Positions 26,523 to 40,722 of a stretch of DNA of 64,000 nt are shown here, piece after piece. Numbering within the stretch: the stretch's first letter is position 1; the number at the start of each line of letters is the position of its first letter. The stretch spans positions 29,406,001-29,470,000 of the forward strand of contig NW_027480422.1 in NCBI RefSeq assembly GCF_051401765.1, in the 5' to 3' direction. The notes beneath the pieces are model-generated. The model ran no database searches, had not been told where the DNA came from, and saw only the letters and a program-made list of their open reading frames with translations. This stretch comes from Calliopsis andreniformis. Lineage: Eukaryota; Arthropoda; Insecta; Hymenoptera; Andrenidae. A program made the translations under genes and the position numbers.

Positions 26523-27046
26523 AAGACATGGTCTTTTCTGCGATCCGGGCAACCTAGGCTTCACTCTAGGGCGTTGCTCCACCACTACGAATAGCTGCGG
26601 CCTTAGGAGTCAACGCCAGCGGCATAAATACAAAATAAATACAACAGTTTTTCCATCGTATAACAAGAATAATTGCAACCAGTGTGAAAGTGATGGTCAT
26701 TTCTACATTCCGGGCAACCTAGGCTACACTCTAGGGCGTTGCTCCACCAGGTCGAATAGTTAGGGCCTAAGAAGTCAACGCCAGAAGCATAAAATACAAT
26801 ATAAATACAACAGTTCTTCCATCGTATAACAGGAATAATTGCAACCAGTGTGAAAGGTATGGTCATTTCTACTTTCCGGGCAATCTAGGCTTCACTCTAG
26901 GGCGTTTCTCCACCACATCGAATAGCTGCGGCCTTAGAAGTCAACGCCAGAAGCATAAAACACAATATAGATAAAACAGTTTTTCAATCGTATAACAGGA
27001 ATAATTGCAAACAGTGTGAAAGATATGGTCATTTCTAGGTTCCGGG
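26523..27046. repeat. Internal duplication in region C, copy 2
   Basis: This is the second copy of 25030-25554. It carries the one-base-short GCATAAATACAAA (about 26622). The same deletion occurs in the region C' counterpart near 37079, so C' descends from this copy or from their shared ancestor and not from the copy at 25030. Confidence 0.82.
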
Positions 27047-30000
27047 CGTCCTAGGCTTCACTCTAGGGCATTGCTCCACCACATCGAATAGCTACGGCCT
27101 TAGAAGTCAACGCCATAACTATGAAAAACAATATAAATACAACAGTTTTTCCATTGTATAAAATGAATAATTGCAAACAGTGTGGAGGTAATGGTCATTT
27201 CTACGTTCCGGGCAAGCTAGGCTTCACTCTAGGGCGTTGGTCCACCAGATCCAATAGTTAGGGCCTAAGAAGTCAACGCCAGGAGCACCAAATACAAAAT
27301 AAATACAACAGTTTTTCCATCGTATAAAACGAATAATTGCATCCAGTGTGCAAGTAATGGTCATTTCTACGATCCGAGGAACGTAGGCATCACTCTAGGG
27401 CGTTGTTCAACCAGAGCGAATAGTTAGGGCCTAAGAAGTCAACGCCTGAAGCATAAAATACAATATAAATACAACAGTTTTTCCATTGTATAAAACGAAT
27501 AATTGCAACCAGTATGAAAGTTATGGTTATTTCTACGTTCAGGGCAACCTAGGCTTCACTCTAGGGCCATGCTCCACCAGATCGAATAGTTAGGGCCTAA
27601 GAAGTCAACGCCAGAAGCATAAAATACAATATAAATACAACAGCTTTTCCCTTGTATAACAGGAATAATTGCAACCAGTGTGAAAGCTATGGTCATTTCT
27701 ACGTTCCAGGCAACCTAGGATTCACTCCAGGGCGTTGCTCCACCACATCGAATAGTTAGGGCCTAAGAAGTCAACGCCAAAAGCATAAAATACAATATAA
27801 ACACAACAGTTTTTCCCTTGTATAACAGAAATAATTGCAACCAGTGTGAAAGATATGGTCATTTCTACGTTGCGGGCATCCTAGGCTTCACTCTAGGGCA
27901 TTGCTCCACCACATCGAATAGCTACGGCCTTAGAAGTCAACGTCATAACTATAAAAAACAATATAAATACAACAGTTTTTCCATCGTATAAAACGAATAA
28001 TTGCAACCAGTATGAAAGTTATGGTCATTTCTACATTCCGGCAACCTAGGCTTCACTCTAGGGCGTTGCTCAACCTGATCGAATCGTTAGGGCCTAAGAA
28101 GTCAACGCCTGAAGCATAAAATATAATATAAGTACAACAGTTTTTCCATCGTATAACAGGAATAATTGCATCCAGTGTGAAAGACATGGTCATTTCTACG
28201 TTCCGGGCAACCTAGGCTTCACTCTAGGGCGTTGCTCCACCACATCGAATAGCTACGGCCTTAGGAGTCAACGCCAGAGGCATAAAATACAAAATAAATA
28301 CAACAGTTTTTCCATCGTATAACAAGAATAATTGCAGCCAGTGTGAAAGTGATGGTCATTTCTACATTCCGGGCAACCTAGGCTACACTCTAGGGCGTCG
28401 CTCCACCAGATCGAATAGTTAGGGACTTAGAATTCGACGCCAGAAGCATAAAATACAACATAAGTACAACAGTTTTTCACATGTATAACAGGAATAATTG
28501 CAACCAGTGTGAAAGCTATGGTCATTTCTACGTTCCGGGCAACCTAGGCCTCACCCTAGGGCGCTGCTCTACCAGATCCAATAGCTAGGGCCTAAGAAGT
28601 CAACGCCAGGAGCACCAAATACAAAATAAATACAACAGTTTTTCCATCGTATAAAACGAATAATTGCAACCAGTATGTAAGTTATGGTCATTTCAACGTT
28701 CCGGGCAATCTAGGCTTCACTCTAGGGCGTTGCTCAACCACATCGAATGGTTAGGGAATAAGAAGTCAACGCCAGAAGCATAAAATACTATATATGTACA
28801 ACAGATTTACCATCGTATAAAACGAATAATCGCTAACCGTGTGAAGGTGATGGTCATTTCTACGTTTCGGGCGACCTAGGCTCCACTCTAGGGCGTTGCT
28901 CCACCAGATGGAATAGCTAGGGCCTTAGAAGTCAATGCCAGAAGCATAAAATACAAAATAAATACAACAGTTTTTCCATTGTATAACAAGAATAATTGCA
29001 ACCAGTGTGAAAGTGATGGTCATTTCTACATTCCGAGCAACCTAGGCTTGTCACTAGGGCGTTGTTCAACCAGAGCGAATAGTTAGGGCCTAAGAAGTCA
29101 ACGCCTGAAGCATAAAATACAATATAAATACAACAGTTTTTCCATCGTATAAAACGAATAATTGCAACCGGTATGAAAGTTATGGTCATTTCTACGTTCC
29201 GGGCAACCTAGGCTTCACCCTAGGGCGTTGCTCCACCTGATCGAATAGTTAGGGCCTAAGAAGTCAACGCCAGAAGCATAAAATACGATATATGTACAAC
29301 AGTTTTTCCATCGTATAAAACGAATAATTGCAACCAGTGTGAAGGTAATGGTCATTTCTACGTTCCGGGCAACCTAGGCTTCACTCTAGGGCGTTGCACC
29401 ACCAGATCGAATAGTTAGGGCCATAGAAGTCAACGCCCGAAGCATAAAATACAAAATGAATAGAACAGTTTTTCCATTGTATAAAACGAATAATTGAAAC
29501 CAGTGTGAAAGTTATGGTCATTTCTATGTTCCGGGCAACCTAGGCTTCACTACAGGGCGGTGCTCCACCAGATTAAATAGTTAGGGCCTAAGAAGTCAGC
29601 GACAGAAGCATAAAATACAATATAAATACAACAGCTTTTCCATCGTATATAATGTACATTTGCAAACAGTGTGAAAGTAACGGTCATTTCTACGTTCCGG
29701 GCAACCTAGTCTTCACTCTAGGGCGTTGCTCCACCAGATCCAATAGTTAGGGACTTAGAATTCGGCGTCAGAAGCATAAAATACAACATAAGTACAACAG
29801 TTTTCCCATTGTATAACAGGAATAATTGCAACCAGTGCGAAAGTACAGGTCATTTTTACGTTCCGGGCCACCTAGGCTTCGCTCTAGGGCGTTGCTCAAC
29901 CACATCGAATAGTTAGGGCCTTAGAAGTCAATGCCAGAAGCATAAAATACAATATAAATACAACAGTTTTTCCACTGTATAATATGAATAATTGCAAACA

Positions 30001-31028
30001 GTGTGGAAGTAATGGTCATTTCTACGTTCCGGGCAACCTAGGCTTCACTACAGGGCGGTGCTCCACCAGATCAAATAGTTAGGGCCTAAGAAGTCAACGC
30101 CAGAAGCATAAAATACAATATAAATACAACAGCTTTTCCATCGTATATAATGTACATTTGCAAACAGTGTGAAAGTAACGGTCATTTCTACGTTCCGGGC
30201 AACCTAGGCTTCACTCTAGGGCGTTGCTCCACCAGATCGAATAGTTAGGGACTTAGAATTCGACGCCAGAAGCATAAAATACAACAGAAGTACAACAGTT
30301 TTTCCATCGTATAACAGGAATAATTACAACCAGTGTGAAAGTACAGGTCATTTTTACGTTCCGTGCAACCTAGGCTTCACTATCGAGCGTTGCCCCACCA
30401 GATCGAATAGCTAGGACCTTAGAAGTCAACGCCAGAAGCACAAAATAAAATAAAAATACAACAGTTATTCCATCGTATGACAGGAATAATTACCACCAGT
30501 GTGAAAGTAATGGGCATTTCTACGTTCCGGGCAATCTAGGCTTCTGTCTAGGGCGTTGCTCCACCAGATCGAATAGTTAGGGCCTAAGAAGTCAACGCCA
30601 GAAGCATAAAATACAATATAAATACAACAGCTTTACCATCGTATAACAGGAATAATTGCAACCAGTGTGAAAGGTATGGTCATTTCTAGGTTCGGGCAAC
30701 CTAGGCTTCACTCTAGGGCGTTGCTCCACCACATCGAATAGTTGCGGCCTTAGAAGCCAACGCCAGAAGCATAAAATACAATATAAATACAACAGTTTTT
30801 CAATCGTATAACAGGAATAATTGCAAACAGTGTTAAAGATATGGTCATTTCTACGTTGCGGGCATCCTAGGCTTCACTCTAGGGCATTGCTCCACCACAT
30901 CGAATAGCTACGGCCTTAGAAGTCAACGCCTGAAGCATAAAATATAATATAAGTTCAACAGATTTTCCATCGTATAACAAGAATAATTGCAACCAGTGTG
31001 AAAGCGATGGTCATTTCAGCATTCCGTG

Positions 31029-32853
31029 CAACCTAGGCTTCACTCTAGGGCGTTGGTCCACCAGGCCGAATAGTTAGGGCCTAAGAAGTCAACGCCAGAA
31101 GCATAAAATACAATAGAAATACAACAGTTTTTCCATCGTATAACAGGAATAATTACAACCAGTGTGAAGGGTATGGTCATTTCTACGATACGGGCAACCT
31201 AGGCTTCACTCTAGGGCTTTGATCCTCCAGATAGAATAGTTAGGGCCCAGGCAGTCAACGCCAGAAGCATAAAAAACAATATAAATACAACAGTTTTTAC
31301 ATCGTTTAAAACGTATAATTGCAACCAGTATGAATGTTATGGTCATTCCTACGTTCCGGGAAACCTAGGCTTCACTCTAGGGCGTTGCTCCACCACATCG
31401 AATAGTTAGTCCCTTAGAAGTCAATGCCAGAAGCATAAAATGCCATATAAAAACCACAGTTTTTCCACCGTATGATATGAATAATTGCAAACAGTGTGGA
31501 AGTAATTGTCATTTCTACGTTCCGGGCAACCTAGGCTTCACTCTAGGGCTTCGTTCCACAACATCGAATAGCTACAGCCTTAGGAGTCAACGCCAGAGGC
31601 ATAAAATACAAAATAAATACAACAGTTTTTCCATCGTATAACAAGAATAATTGCAACCAGTGTGAAAGTAATGGTCATTTGAGCATTCCGGGCAACCTAG
31701 GCTTCACTCTAGGGCCATGCTCCACCAGATCGAATAGTTAGGGCCTAAGAAGTCAACGCCAGGAGCACCAAATACAAAATAAATACAACAGCTATTCCAT
31801 CGTATAAAACGAATAAGTGCAACAAGTATGAAAGCTATGGTCATTTATACGTTCCGGGCAACCTAGGCTTCACTCTAGGGCGTTGCTCATCTTCATCGAA
31901 TAGCTACGGCCCTAGAAGACAACGCCATAACTATAAAATACAATATAAATACAACAGTCTTTCCATAGTATAAAACGAATAATTGCAACCAGTCTGATAG
32001 CTATGGTCATTTCTACGTTCAGGGCAATCTAGGCTTCTGTCTAGGGCGTTGCTCCACCAGATCGAACAGTTACGGCCCAACAAGTCAACGCCAGAAGCAT
32101 AAAATACAATATAAATACAACTGCTTTACCATCGTATAACAGGAATAATTGCAACCAGTGTGAAAGATATGGTCATTTCTACGATACGGGCAACCTAGGC
32201 TGCACTCTAGGGCGTCGTTCCACCACATCGAATAGCTGCGGCCTTAGAAGTCAACGCCAGAAGCATAAAATGCCATATAAATACAACAGTTGTTCCACTG
32301 TATAATATGAATAATTGCAAAGAGTGTGGAGGTAATGGTCATTTCTACGTACCGGGCAACCTAGGCTTCACACTAGGGCGTTGCTCAACCGCATGGGATA
32401 GCTACGGCCCTAGAAGACAACGCCATAACTATAAAATACAATATAAATACAACAGTCTATCCATCGTATAAAACGAATAATTGCAACCAGTCTGATAGTT
32501 ATGGTCATTTCTACGTTCAGGGCAACCTAGGCTTCACCCTAGGGCGTTGCTCCACCAGATCGAATAGTTAGGGCCTAAGAAGTCAATGCCAGAAGCATAA
32601 AATACGATATATGTACAACAGTTTTTCCATCGCATAAAATGAGTAATTGCAACCAGTATGAAAGGTATGGTCATTTCTACGTTCGGGCAACCTAGGCTTC
32701 ACTCTAGGGCGTTGCTCCACCACATCGAATAGCTGCGGCCTTAGAAGCCAACGCCAGAAGCATAAAATACAATATAAATACAACAGTTTTTCAATCGTAT
32801 AACAGGAATAATTGCAAACAGTGTGAAAGCTATGGTCATTTCTATGTTCCGGG
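31029..32853. repeat. 28-mer HOR unit 4 (truncated, 11 monomers)
   Basis: Only types 18-28 are present, starting at 31029 (GTCCACCAGGCC) and 31195 (GCTTTGATCCTCC) and ending with type 28 at 32688. Upstream is region C sequence. The join at about 31015-31029 passes from an ATTTCAGCATTCC tail into the type-18 head, again without a phase change. Private substitutions (CTTATAAAAACC near 31449; TTTGAGCATTCC near 31680; CTCATCTTCATCG near 31886) show it has drifted from the other units. Confidence 0.87.
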
Positions 32854-35800
32854 CAACCTAGGCTTCACTCTAGGGCGTTGCTCCACCACTTCGAATAGTT
32901 AGTCCCTTAGAAGTCAATGCCAGAAGCATAAAATGCCATGTAAATACCACAGTTTTTCCACTGTATGATATGAATAATTGCAAACAGTGTGGAAGTTATG
33001 GTCATTTCTACGTTCCGGGCAACCTAGGCTTCACTCTAGGGCCATGCTCCACCAGATCGAATAGTTAGGGCCTAAGAAGTCAACGCCAGAAGCATAAAAT
33101 ACAATATAAATACAACAGTTTTTCCCTCGTATAACAGGAATAATTGCAACCAATGTGAAAGCTATGGTCATTTCTACGTTCCGGGCAACCTAGGCTTCAC
33201 TCTAGGGCGTTGCTCCACCACATCGAATAGCTGCGGCCTTAGGAGTCAACGCCAGAAGCATAAAATACAATATAAATACAACACTTTTTCCATCGTATAA
33301 CAGGAATAATTGCAACCAGTGTGAAAGTGATGGTCATTTCTACGTTCCGGGCAACCTAGGCTTCAGTCTAGGGCGTGGTTCCCCCAGATCGAAGAGCTAG
33401 GGCCTAAGAAGCCTACGCCAGAAGCATAAAATACAATATAAATACCACAGTTTTTCCATCGTATAACAGGAATAATTGCAACCAGAGTGAAGGTGATGGT
33501 CATTTCTCAGTTCCGGGCAACCTAGGCTTCACTATCGAGCGTTGCTCCACCAGATCGAATAGCTAGGACCTTAGAAGTCAACGCCAGAAGCACAAAATAA
33601 AATATAAATACAACAGTTATTCCATCGTATAACAGGAATAATTACCACCAGTGTGAAAGTAATGGGCATTTCTACGTTCCGGGCAACCTAGGCTTCATTC
33701 TAGGGCGTTGGTCCACCAGATCCAATAGCTAGGGCCTAAGAAGTCAACGCCAGGAGCACCAAATACAAAATAAATACAACAGCTATTCCATCGTATAAAA
33801 CGAATAATTGCAACAAGTATGAAAGCTATGGTCATTTATACGTTCCGGGCAACCTAGGCTTCACTCTAGGGCGTTGCTCAACCACATCGAATAGCTACGG
33901 CCCTAGAAGACAACGCCATAACTATAAAATACAATATAAATACAACAGTCTTTCCATCGTATAAAACGAATAATAGCAACCAGTCTGATAGTTATGGTCA
34001 TTTCTACGTTCCGGGCAATCTAGGCTTCTGTCTAGGGCGTTGCTCCACCAGATCGAATAGTTAGGACCTAAGAAGTCAACGCCAGAAGCATAAAATACAA
34101 TATAAATACAACAGCTTTACCATCGTATAACAGGAATAATTACCACCAGTGTGAAAGTAATGGGCATTTCTACGTTCCGTGCAACCTAGGCTTCACTCTA
34201 GGGCGTTGGTCCACCAGGCCGAATAGTTAGGGCCCTAGAAAACAACTCCAGACGCATAAAATACAATATAAATACAACAGTCTTTCCACGGTATAAAACG
34301 AATAATTGCAACCAGTATGAAAGTTACAGTCATTTCTACGTTCCGGGCAACCTAGGCTTCACCCTAGGGCGTTGCTCCACCAGATCGAATAGTTAGGGCC
34401 TAAGAAGTCAACGCCAGAAGCATAAAATACAATCCAAATACAACAGTTTTTCCATCGTATAACAGGAAAAATTGCAACCAGTGTGAAAGATATGGTCATT
34501 TCTACGATACGGGCAACCTAGGCTTCACGCTAGAGCGTCGTTCCACCAGATCGTATAGTTAGGGCCTAAGAAGTCTACGCCAGAAACATAAAATACAATA
34601 CAGATAGAACAGTTTTTCAACCTTATAACAGGAATAATTGCAAACAGTGTGAAAGATATGGTCATTTCTACGTTGCGAGCATCCTAGGCTTCACTCTAGG
34701 GCATTGCTCCACCACATCGAATAGCTACGGCCTTAGAAGTCAACGCCATAACTATAAAAAACATTATAAATACAACAGTTTTTCCACTGTATAAAATGAA
34801 TAATTGCAAACAGTGTGGAGGTAATGGTCATTTTTACCTTCCGGGCAACCTAGCCTTCACTCTAGGGCGTTTCTCCACCACATCGAATAGCTACTGCCTT
34901 AGAAGTCAACGTCTGAAGCATAAAATATAATATAAATACAACAGTTTTTCCATCGTTTAAAACGTATAATTGCAACCAGTATGAATGTTATGGTCATTCC
35001 TATGTTCCGGGCAACCTAGGCTTCACTCTAGGGCGTTGGTCCACCAGATCCAATAGCTAGGGCCTAAGAAGTCAACGCCAGGATCACCAAATACAAAATA
35101 AATACAACAGCTTTTCCATCGTATAACACGAATAATTGCAACATGTATGAAAGCTATGGTCATTTATACGTTCCGGGCAACCTAGGCTTCACTCTAGGGC
35201 GTTGGTCCACCAGATCCAATAGCTAGGGCCTAAGAAGTCAACGCCAGGAGCACCAAATACAAAATAAATACAACAGCTATTCCATCGTATAAAACGAATA
35301 ATTGCAACAAGTATGAAAGCTATGGTCATTTATACGTTCCGGGCAACCTAGGCTTCACTCTAGGGCATTGCTCCACCACATCGAATAGCTACGGCCTTAG
35401 AAGTCAACGCCAGAAGCACAAAATAATATAAAAATACAAGAGTTATTCCATCGTATAACAGGAATAATTACAACCAGTGTGAAAGTAATGGGCATTTCTA
35501 CGTTCCGTGCAACCTAGGCTTCACTCTAGGGCGTTGGTCCACCAGGCCGAATAGTTAGGGCCTAAGAAGTCAACGCCAGAAGCATAAAATACAATAGAAA
35601 TACAACAGTTTTTCCATCGTATAACAGGAATAATTACAACCAGTGTGAAGGATATGGTCATTTCTACGATACGGGCAACCTAGGCTTCACTCTAGGGCTT
35701 TGATCCTCCAGATAGAATAGTTAGGGCCCAGGCAGTCAACGCCAGAAGCATAAAAAACAATATAAATACAACAGTTTTTCCATCGTTTAAAACGTATAAT

Positions 35801-36836
35801 TGCAACCAGTATGAACGTTATGGTCATTCCTACGTTCCGGGAAACCTAGGCTTCACTCTAGGGCGTTGCTCCACCACATCGAATAGTTAGTCCCTTAGAA
35901 GTCAATGCCAGAAGCATAAAATGCCATATAAATACCACAGTTTTTCCACCGTATGATATGAATAATTGCAAACAGTGTGGAAGTAATTGTCATTTCTACG
36001 TTCCGGGCAACCTAGGCTTCACTCTAGGGCTTCGTTCCACAACATCGAATAGCTACGGCCTTAGGAGTCAACGCCAGAGGCATAAAATACAAAATAAATA
36101 CAACAGTTTTTCCATCGTATAACAAGAATAATTGCAACCAGTGTGAAATATATGGTCATTTCTACGATACGGGCAACCTAGGCTGCACTCTAGGGCGTCG
36201 TTGCACCACATCGAATAGCTGCGGCCTTAGAAGTCAACGCCAGAAGCATAAAATGCCATATAAATACAACAGTTGTTCCACTGTATAATATGAATAATTG
36301 CAAAGAGTGTGGAAGTAATGGTCATTTCTACGTACCGGGCAACCTAGGCTTCACACTAGGGCGTTGCTCAACCGTATGGGATAGCTACGGCCCTAGAAGA
36401 CAACGCCATAACTATAAAATACAATATAAATACAACAGTCTATCCATCGTATAAAACGAATAATTGCAACCAGTCTGATAGTTATGGTCATTTCTACGTT
36501 CAGGGCAACCTAGGCTTCACCCTAGGGCGTTGCTCCACCAGATCGAATAGTTAGGGCCTAAGAAGTCAATGCCAGAAGCATAAAATACGATATATGTACA
36601 ACAGTTTTTCCATCGCATAAAATGAGTAATTGCAACCAGTATGAAAGGTATGGTCATTTCTACGTTCGGGCAACCTAGGCTTCACTCTAGGGCGTTGCTC
36701 CACCACATCGAATAGCTGCGGCCTTAGAAGCCAACGCCAGAAGCATAAAATACAATATAAATACAACAGTTTTTCAATCGTATAACAGGAATAATTGCAA
36801 ACAGTGTTAAAGATATGGTCATTTCTACGTTGCGGG
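32854..36836. repeat. 28-mer HOR unit 5 (24 monomers, 3983 bp)
   Basis: This unit starts with type 1 directly after unit 4. Type 2 is missing: type 1 is followed at 33020 by the type-3 marker GGGCCATGCTCC. Types 22-24 are also missing: type 21 (36008) ends in the type-24 tail (GTGTGAAATATATGG) and runs into type 25 at 36174. The count 28-1-3 = 24 monomers and one single-base deletion reproduces the observed 3983 bp exactly. Confidence 0.9.
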
Positions 36837-39800
36837 CATCCTAGGCTTCACTCTAGGGCATTGCTCCACCACATCGAATAGCTACGGCCTTAGAAGTCAA
36901 CGCCTGAAGCATAAAATATAATATAAGTACAACAGTTTTTCCATCGTATAACAGGAGTAATTGCAACCAGTGTGAAAGACATGGTCTTTTCTACGATCCG
37001 GGCAACCTAGGCTTCACTCTAGGGCGTTGCTCCACCACTACGAATAGCTGCGGCCTTAGGAGTCAACGCCAGCGGCATAAATACAAAATAAATACAACAG
37101 TTTTTCCATCGTATAACAAGAATAATTGCAACCAGTGTGAAAGTGATGGTCATTTCTACATTCCGGGCAACCTAGGCTACACTCTAGGGCGTTGCTCCAC
37201 CAGGTCGAATAGTTAGGGCCTAAGAAGTCAACGCCAGAAGCATAAAATACAATATAAATACAACAGTTCTTCCATCGTATAACAGGAATAATTGCAACCA
37301 GTGTGAAAGGTATGGTCATTTCTACTTTCCGGGCAATCTAGGCTTCACTCTAGGGCGTTTCTCTACCACATCGAATAGCTGCGGCCTTAGAAGTCAACGC
37401 CAGAAGCATAAAACACAATATAGATAAAACAGTTTTTCAATCGTATAACAGGAATAATTGCAAACAGTGTGAAAGATATGGTCATTTCTAGGTTCCGGGC
37501 GTCCTAGGCTTCACTCTAGGGCATTGCTCCACCACATCGAATAGCTACGGCCTTAGAAGTCAACGCCATAACTATGAAAAACAATATAAATACAACAGTT
37601 TTTCCATTGTATAAAATGAATAATTGCAAACAGTGTGGAGGTAATGGTCATTTCTACGTTCCGGGCAAGCTAGGCTTCACTCTAGGGCGTTGGTCCACCA
37701 GATCCAATAGTTAGGGCCTAAGAAGTCAACGCCAGGAGCACCAAATACAAAATAAATACAACAGTTTTTCCATCGTATAAAACGAATAATTGCATCCAGT
37801 GTGCAAGTAATGGTCATTTCTACGATCCGGGGAACGTAGGCATCACTCTAGGGCGTTGTTCAACCAGAGCGAATAGTTAGGGCCTAAGAAGTCAACGCCT
37901 GAAGCATAAAATACAATATAAATACAACAGTTTTTCCATTGTATAAAACGAATAATTGCAACCAGTATGAAAGTTATGGTTATTTCTATGTTCAGGGCAA
38001 CCTAGGCTTCACTCTAGGGCCATGCTCCACCAGATCGAATAGTTAGGGCCTAAGAAGTCAACGCCAGAAGCATAAAATACAATATAAATACAACAGCTTT
38101 TCCCTTGTATAACAGGAATAATTGCAACCAGTGTGAAAGCTATGGTCATTTCTACGTTCCAGGCAACCTAGGCTTCACTCCAGGGCGTTGCTCCACCACA
38201 TCGAATAGTTAGGGCCTTAGAAGTCAATGCCAGAAGCATAAAATGCCATATAAATACAACAGTTGTTCCACTGTATAATATGAATAATTGCAAAGAGTGT
38301 GGAAGTAATGGTCATTTCTACGTTCCGGGCAACCTAGGCTTCACTCTAGGGCGTTGCTCAACCACATCGTATAGCTGCGGCCCTAGAAGACAACGCCATA
38401 ACTATAAAATACAATATAAGTACAACAGTCTATCCATCGTATAAAACGAATAATTGCAACCAGTCTGATAGTTATGGTCATTTCTACGTTCCCGGCAACC
38501 TAGGCTTCACTCTAGGGCGTTGCTCCACCACTTCGAATAGCTACGGCCTTAGGAGTCAACGCCAGCGGCATTAAATACAAAATAAATTCAACAGTTTCTC
38601 CATCGTATAACAAGAATAATTGCAACCAGTGTGAAAGTGATGGTCATTTCTACATTCCGGGCAACCTAGGCTACACTCTAGGGCGTTGCTCCACCAGATC
38701 GAATAGTTAGGGCCTAAGAAGTCAACGCCAAAAGCATAAAATACAATATAAACACAACAGTTTTTCCCTTGTATAACAGAAATAATTGCAACCAGTGTGA
38801 AAGATATGGTCATTTCTACGTTGCGGGCATCCTAGGCTTCACTCTAGGGCATTGCTCCACCACATCGAATAGCTACGGCCTTAGAAGTCAACGTCATAAC
38901 TATAAAAAACAATATAAATACAACAGTTTTTCCATCGTATAAAACGAATAATTGCAGCCAGTGTGAAAGTGATGGTCATTTCTACATTCCGGGCAACCTA
39001 GGCCTCACCCTAGGGCGCTGCTCTACCAGATCCAATAGCTAGGGCCTAAGAAGTCAACGCCAGGAGCACCAAATACAAAATAAATACAACAGTTTTTCCA
39101 TCGTATAAAACGAATAATTGCAACCAGTATGTAAGTTATGGTCATTTCTACGTTCCGGGCAATCTAGGCTTCACTCTAGGGCGTTGCTCAACCACATCGA
39201 ATGGTTAGGGCCTAAGAAGTCAACGCCAGAAGCATAAAATACTATATATGTACAACAGATTTACCATCGTATAAAACGAATAATCGGTAACCGTGTGAAG
39301 GTGATGGTCATTTCTACGTTTCGGGCGACCTAGGCTCCACTCTAGGGCGTTGCTCCACCAGATGGAATAGCTAGGGCCTTAGAAGTCAATGCCAGAAGCA
39401 TAAAATACAAAATAAATACAACAGTTTTTCCATTGTATAACAAGAATAATTGCAACCAGTGTGAAAGTGATGGTCATTTCTACATTCCGAGCAACCTAGG
39501 CTTGTCACTAGGGCGTTGTTCAACCAGAGCGAATAGTTAGGGCCTAAGAAGTCAACGCCTGAAGCATAAAATACAATATAAATACAACAGTTTTTCCATC
39601 GTATCAAACGAATAATTGCAACCAGTATGAAAGTTATGGTCATTTCTACGTTCCGGGCAACCTAGGCTTCACCCTAGGGCGTTGCTCCACCTGATCGAAT
39701 AGTTAGGGCCTAAGAAGTCAACGCCAGAAGCATAAAATACAAAATGAATAGAACAGTTTTTCCATTGTATAAAACGAATAATTGAAACCAGTGTGAAAGT

Positions 39801-40722
39801 TATGGTCATTTCTATGTTCCGGGCAACCTAGGCTTCACTACAGGGCGTTGCACCACCAGATCGAATAGTTAGGGCCATAGAAGTCAACGCCCGAAGCATA
39901 AAATACAAAATGAATAGAACAGTTTTTCCATTGTATAAAACGAATAATTGAAACCAGTGTGAAAGTTATGGTCATTTCTATGTTCCGGGCAACCTAGGCT
40001 TCACTACAGGGCGGTGCTCCACCAGATCAAATAGTTAGGGCCTAAGAAGTCAGCGACAGAAGCATAAAATACTATATAAATACAACAGCTTTTCCACCGT
40101 ATATAATGTACATTTGCAAACAGTGTGAAAGTAACGGTCATTTCTACGTTCCGGGCAACCTAGGCTTCACTCTAGGGCGTTGCTCCACCAGATGGAATAG
40201 CTAGGGCCATAGAAGTCAATGCCAGAAGCATAAAATACAAAATACATACAACAGTTTTACCATCGTATAAAATGAATAATCGCAAACAGTGTGAAGGTAA
40301 TGGTCATTTCTACGTTCCGGGCAACCTAGGCTTCACTCTAGGGCGTTGCTCCACCAGATCGAATAGTTAGGGCCATAGAAGTCAACGCCCGAAGCATAAA
40401 ATACAAAATGAATAGAACAGTTTTTCCATTGTATAAAACGAATAATTGAAACCAGTGTGAAAGTTATGGTCATTTCTATGTTCCGGGCAACCTAGGCTTC
40501 ACTACAGGGCGGTGCTCCACCAGATTAAATAGTTAGGGCCTAAGAAGTCAGCGACAGAAGCATAAAATACAATATAAATACAACAGCTTTTCCATCGTAT
40601 ATAATGTACATTTGCAAACAGTGTGAAAGTAACGGTCATTTCTACGTTCCGGGCAACCTAGGCTTCACTCTAGGGCGTTGCTCCACCAGATCCAATAGTT
40701 AGGGACTTAGAATTCGGCGCCA
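36837..40722. repeat. Region C', rearranged copy of region C
   Basis: The lead-in (36671-37000) matches 24725-25055 at an offset of 11946 bp. The segment 37010-38200 then matches 26557-27747 at 10453 bp, so nine monomers of region C are absent here. Three monomers (38330-38827) are present only here, and three of C (28042-28539) are missing. Net 22-9+3-3 = 13 monomers, which matches the 2157 bp from 36837 to 38994. From 38994 the match to 28540 onward resumes. Confidence 0.85.
39724..40005. repeat. Near-exact tandem monomer pair
   Basis: The stretch from GCATAAAATACAAAATGAAT at 39729 through TCTATGTTCCGGG and the following CACTACAGGGC recurs at 39895, offset 166 bp, with no difference seen over about 110 bases. 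A third near-copy lies at about 40393. This marks local single-monomer amplification at the edge of region D. Confidence 0.75.

Larger units (their letters stand above)
24891..31028. repeat. Region C, mosaic of divergent monomers
   Basis: About 37 monomers of mixed type do not follow the 28-mer order. Types typical of region D (TACGATATATGTACAAC; GCCCGAAGC; CACTACAGGGCGG) appear here among A/B types. Two single-base deletions found nowhere else in the window occur: AGGCACACTC at about 26228 and TTCCGGCAACC at about 28036. Most of this region recurs in rearranged order at 36837-41151. The last part (30366-31028) is a short rejoin of type-6-like and 11449-like monomers leading into the next HOR unit. 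Confidence 0.82.
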
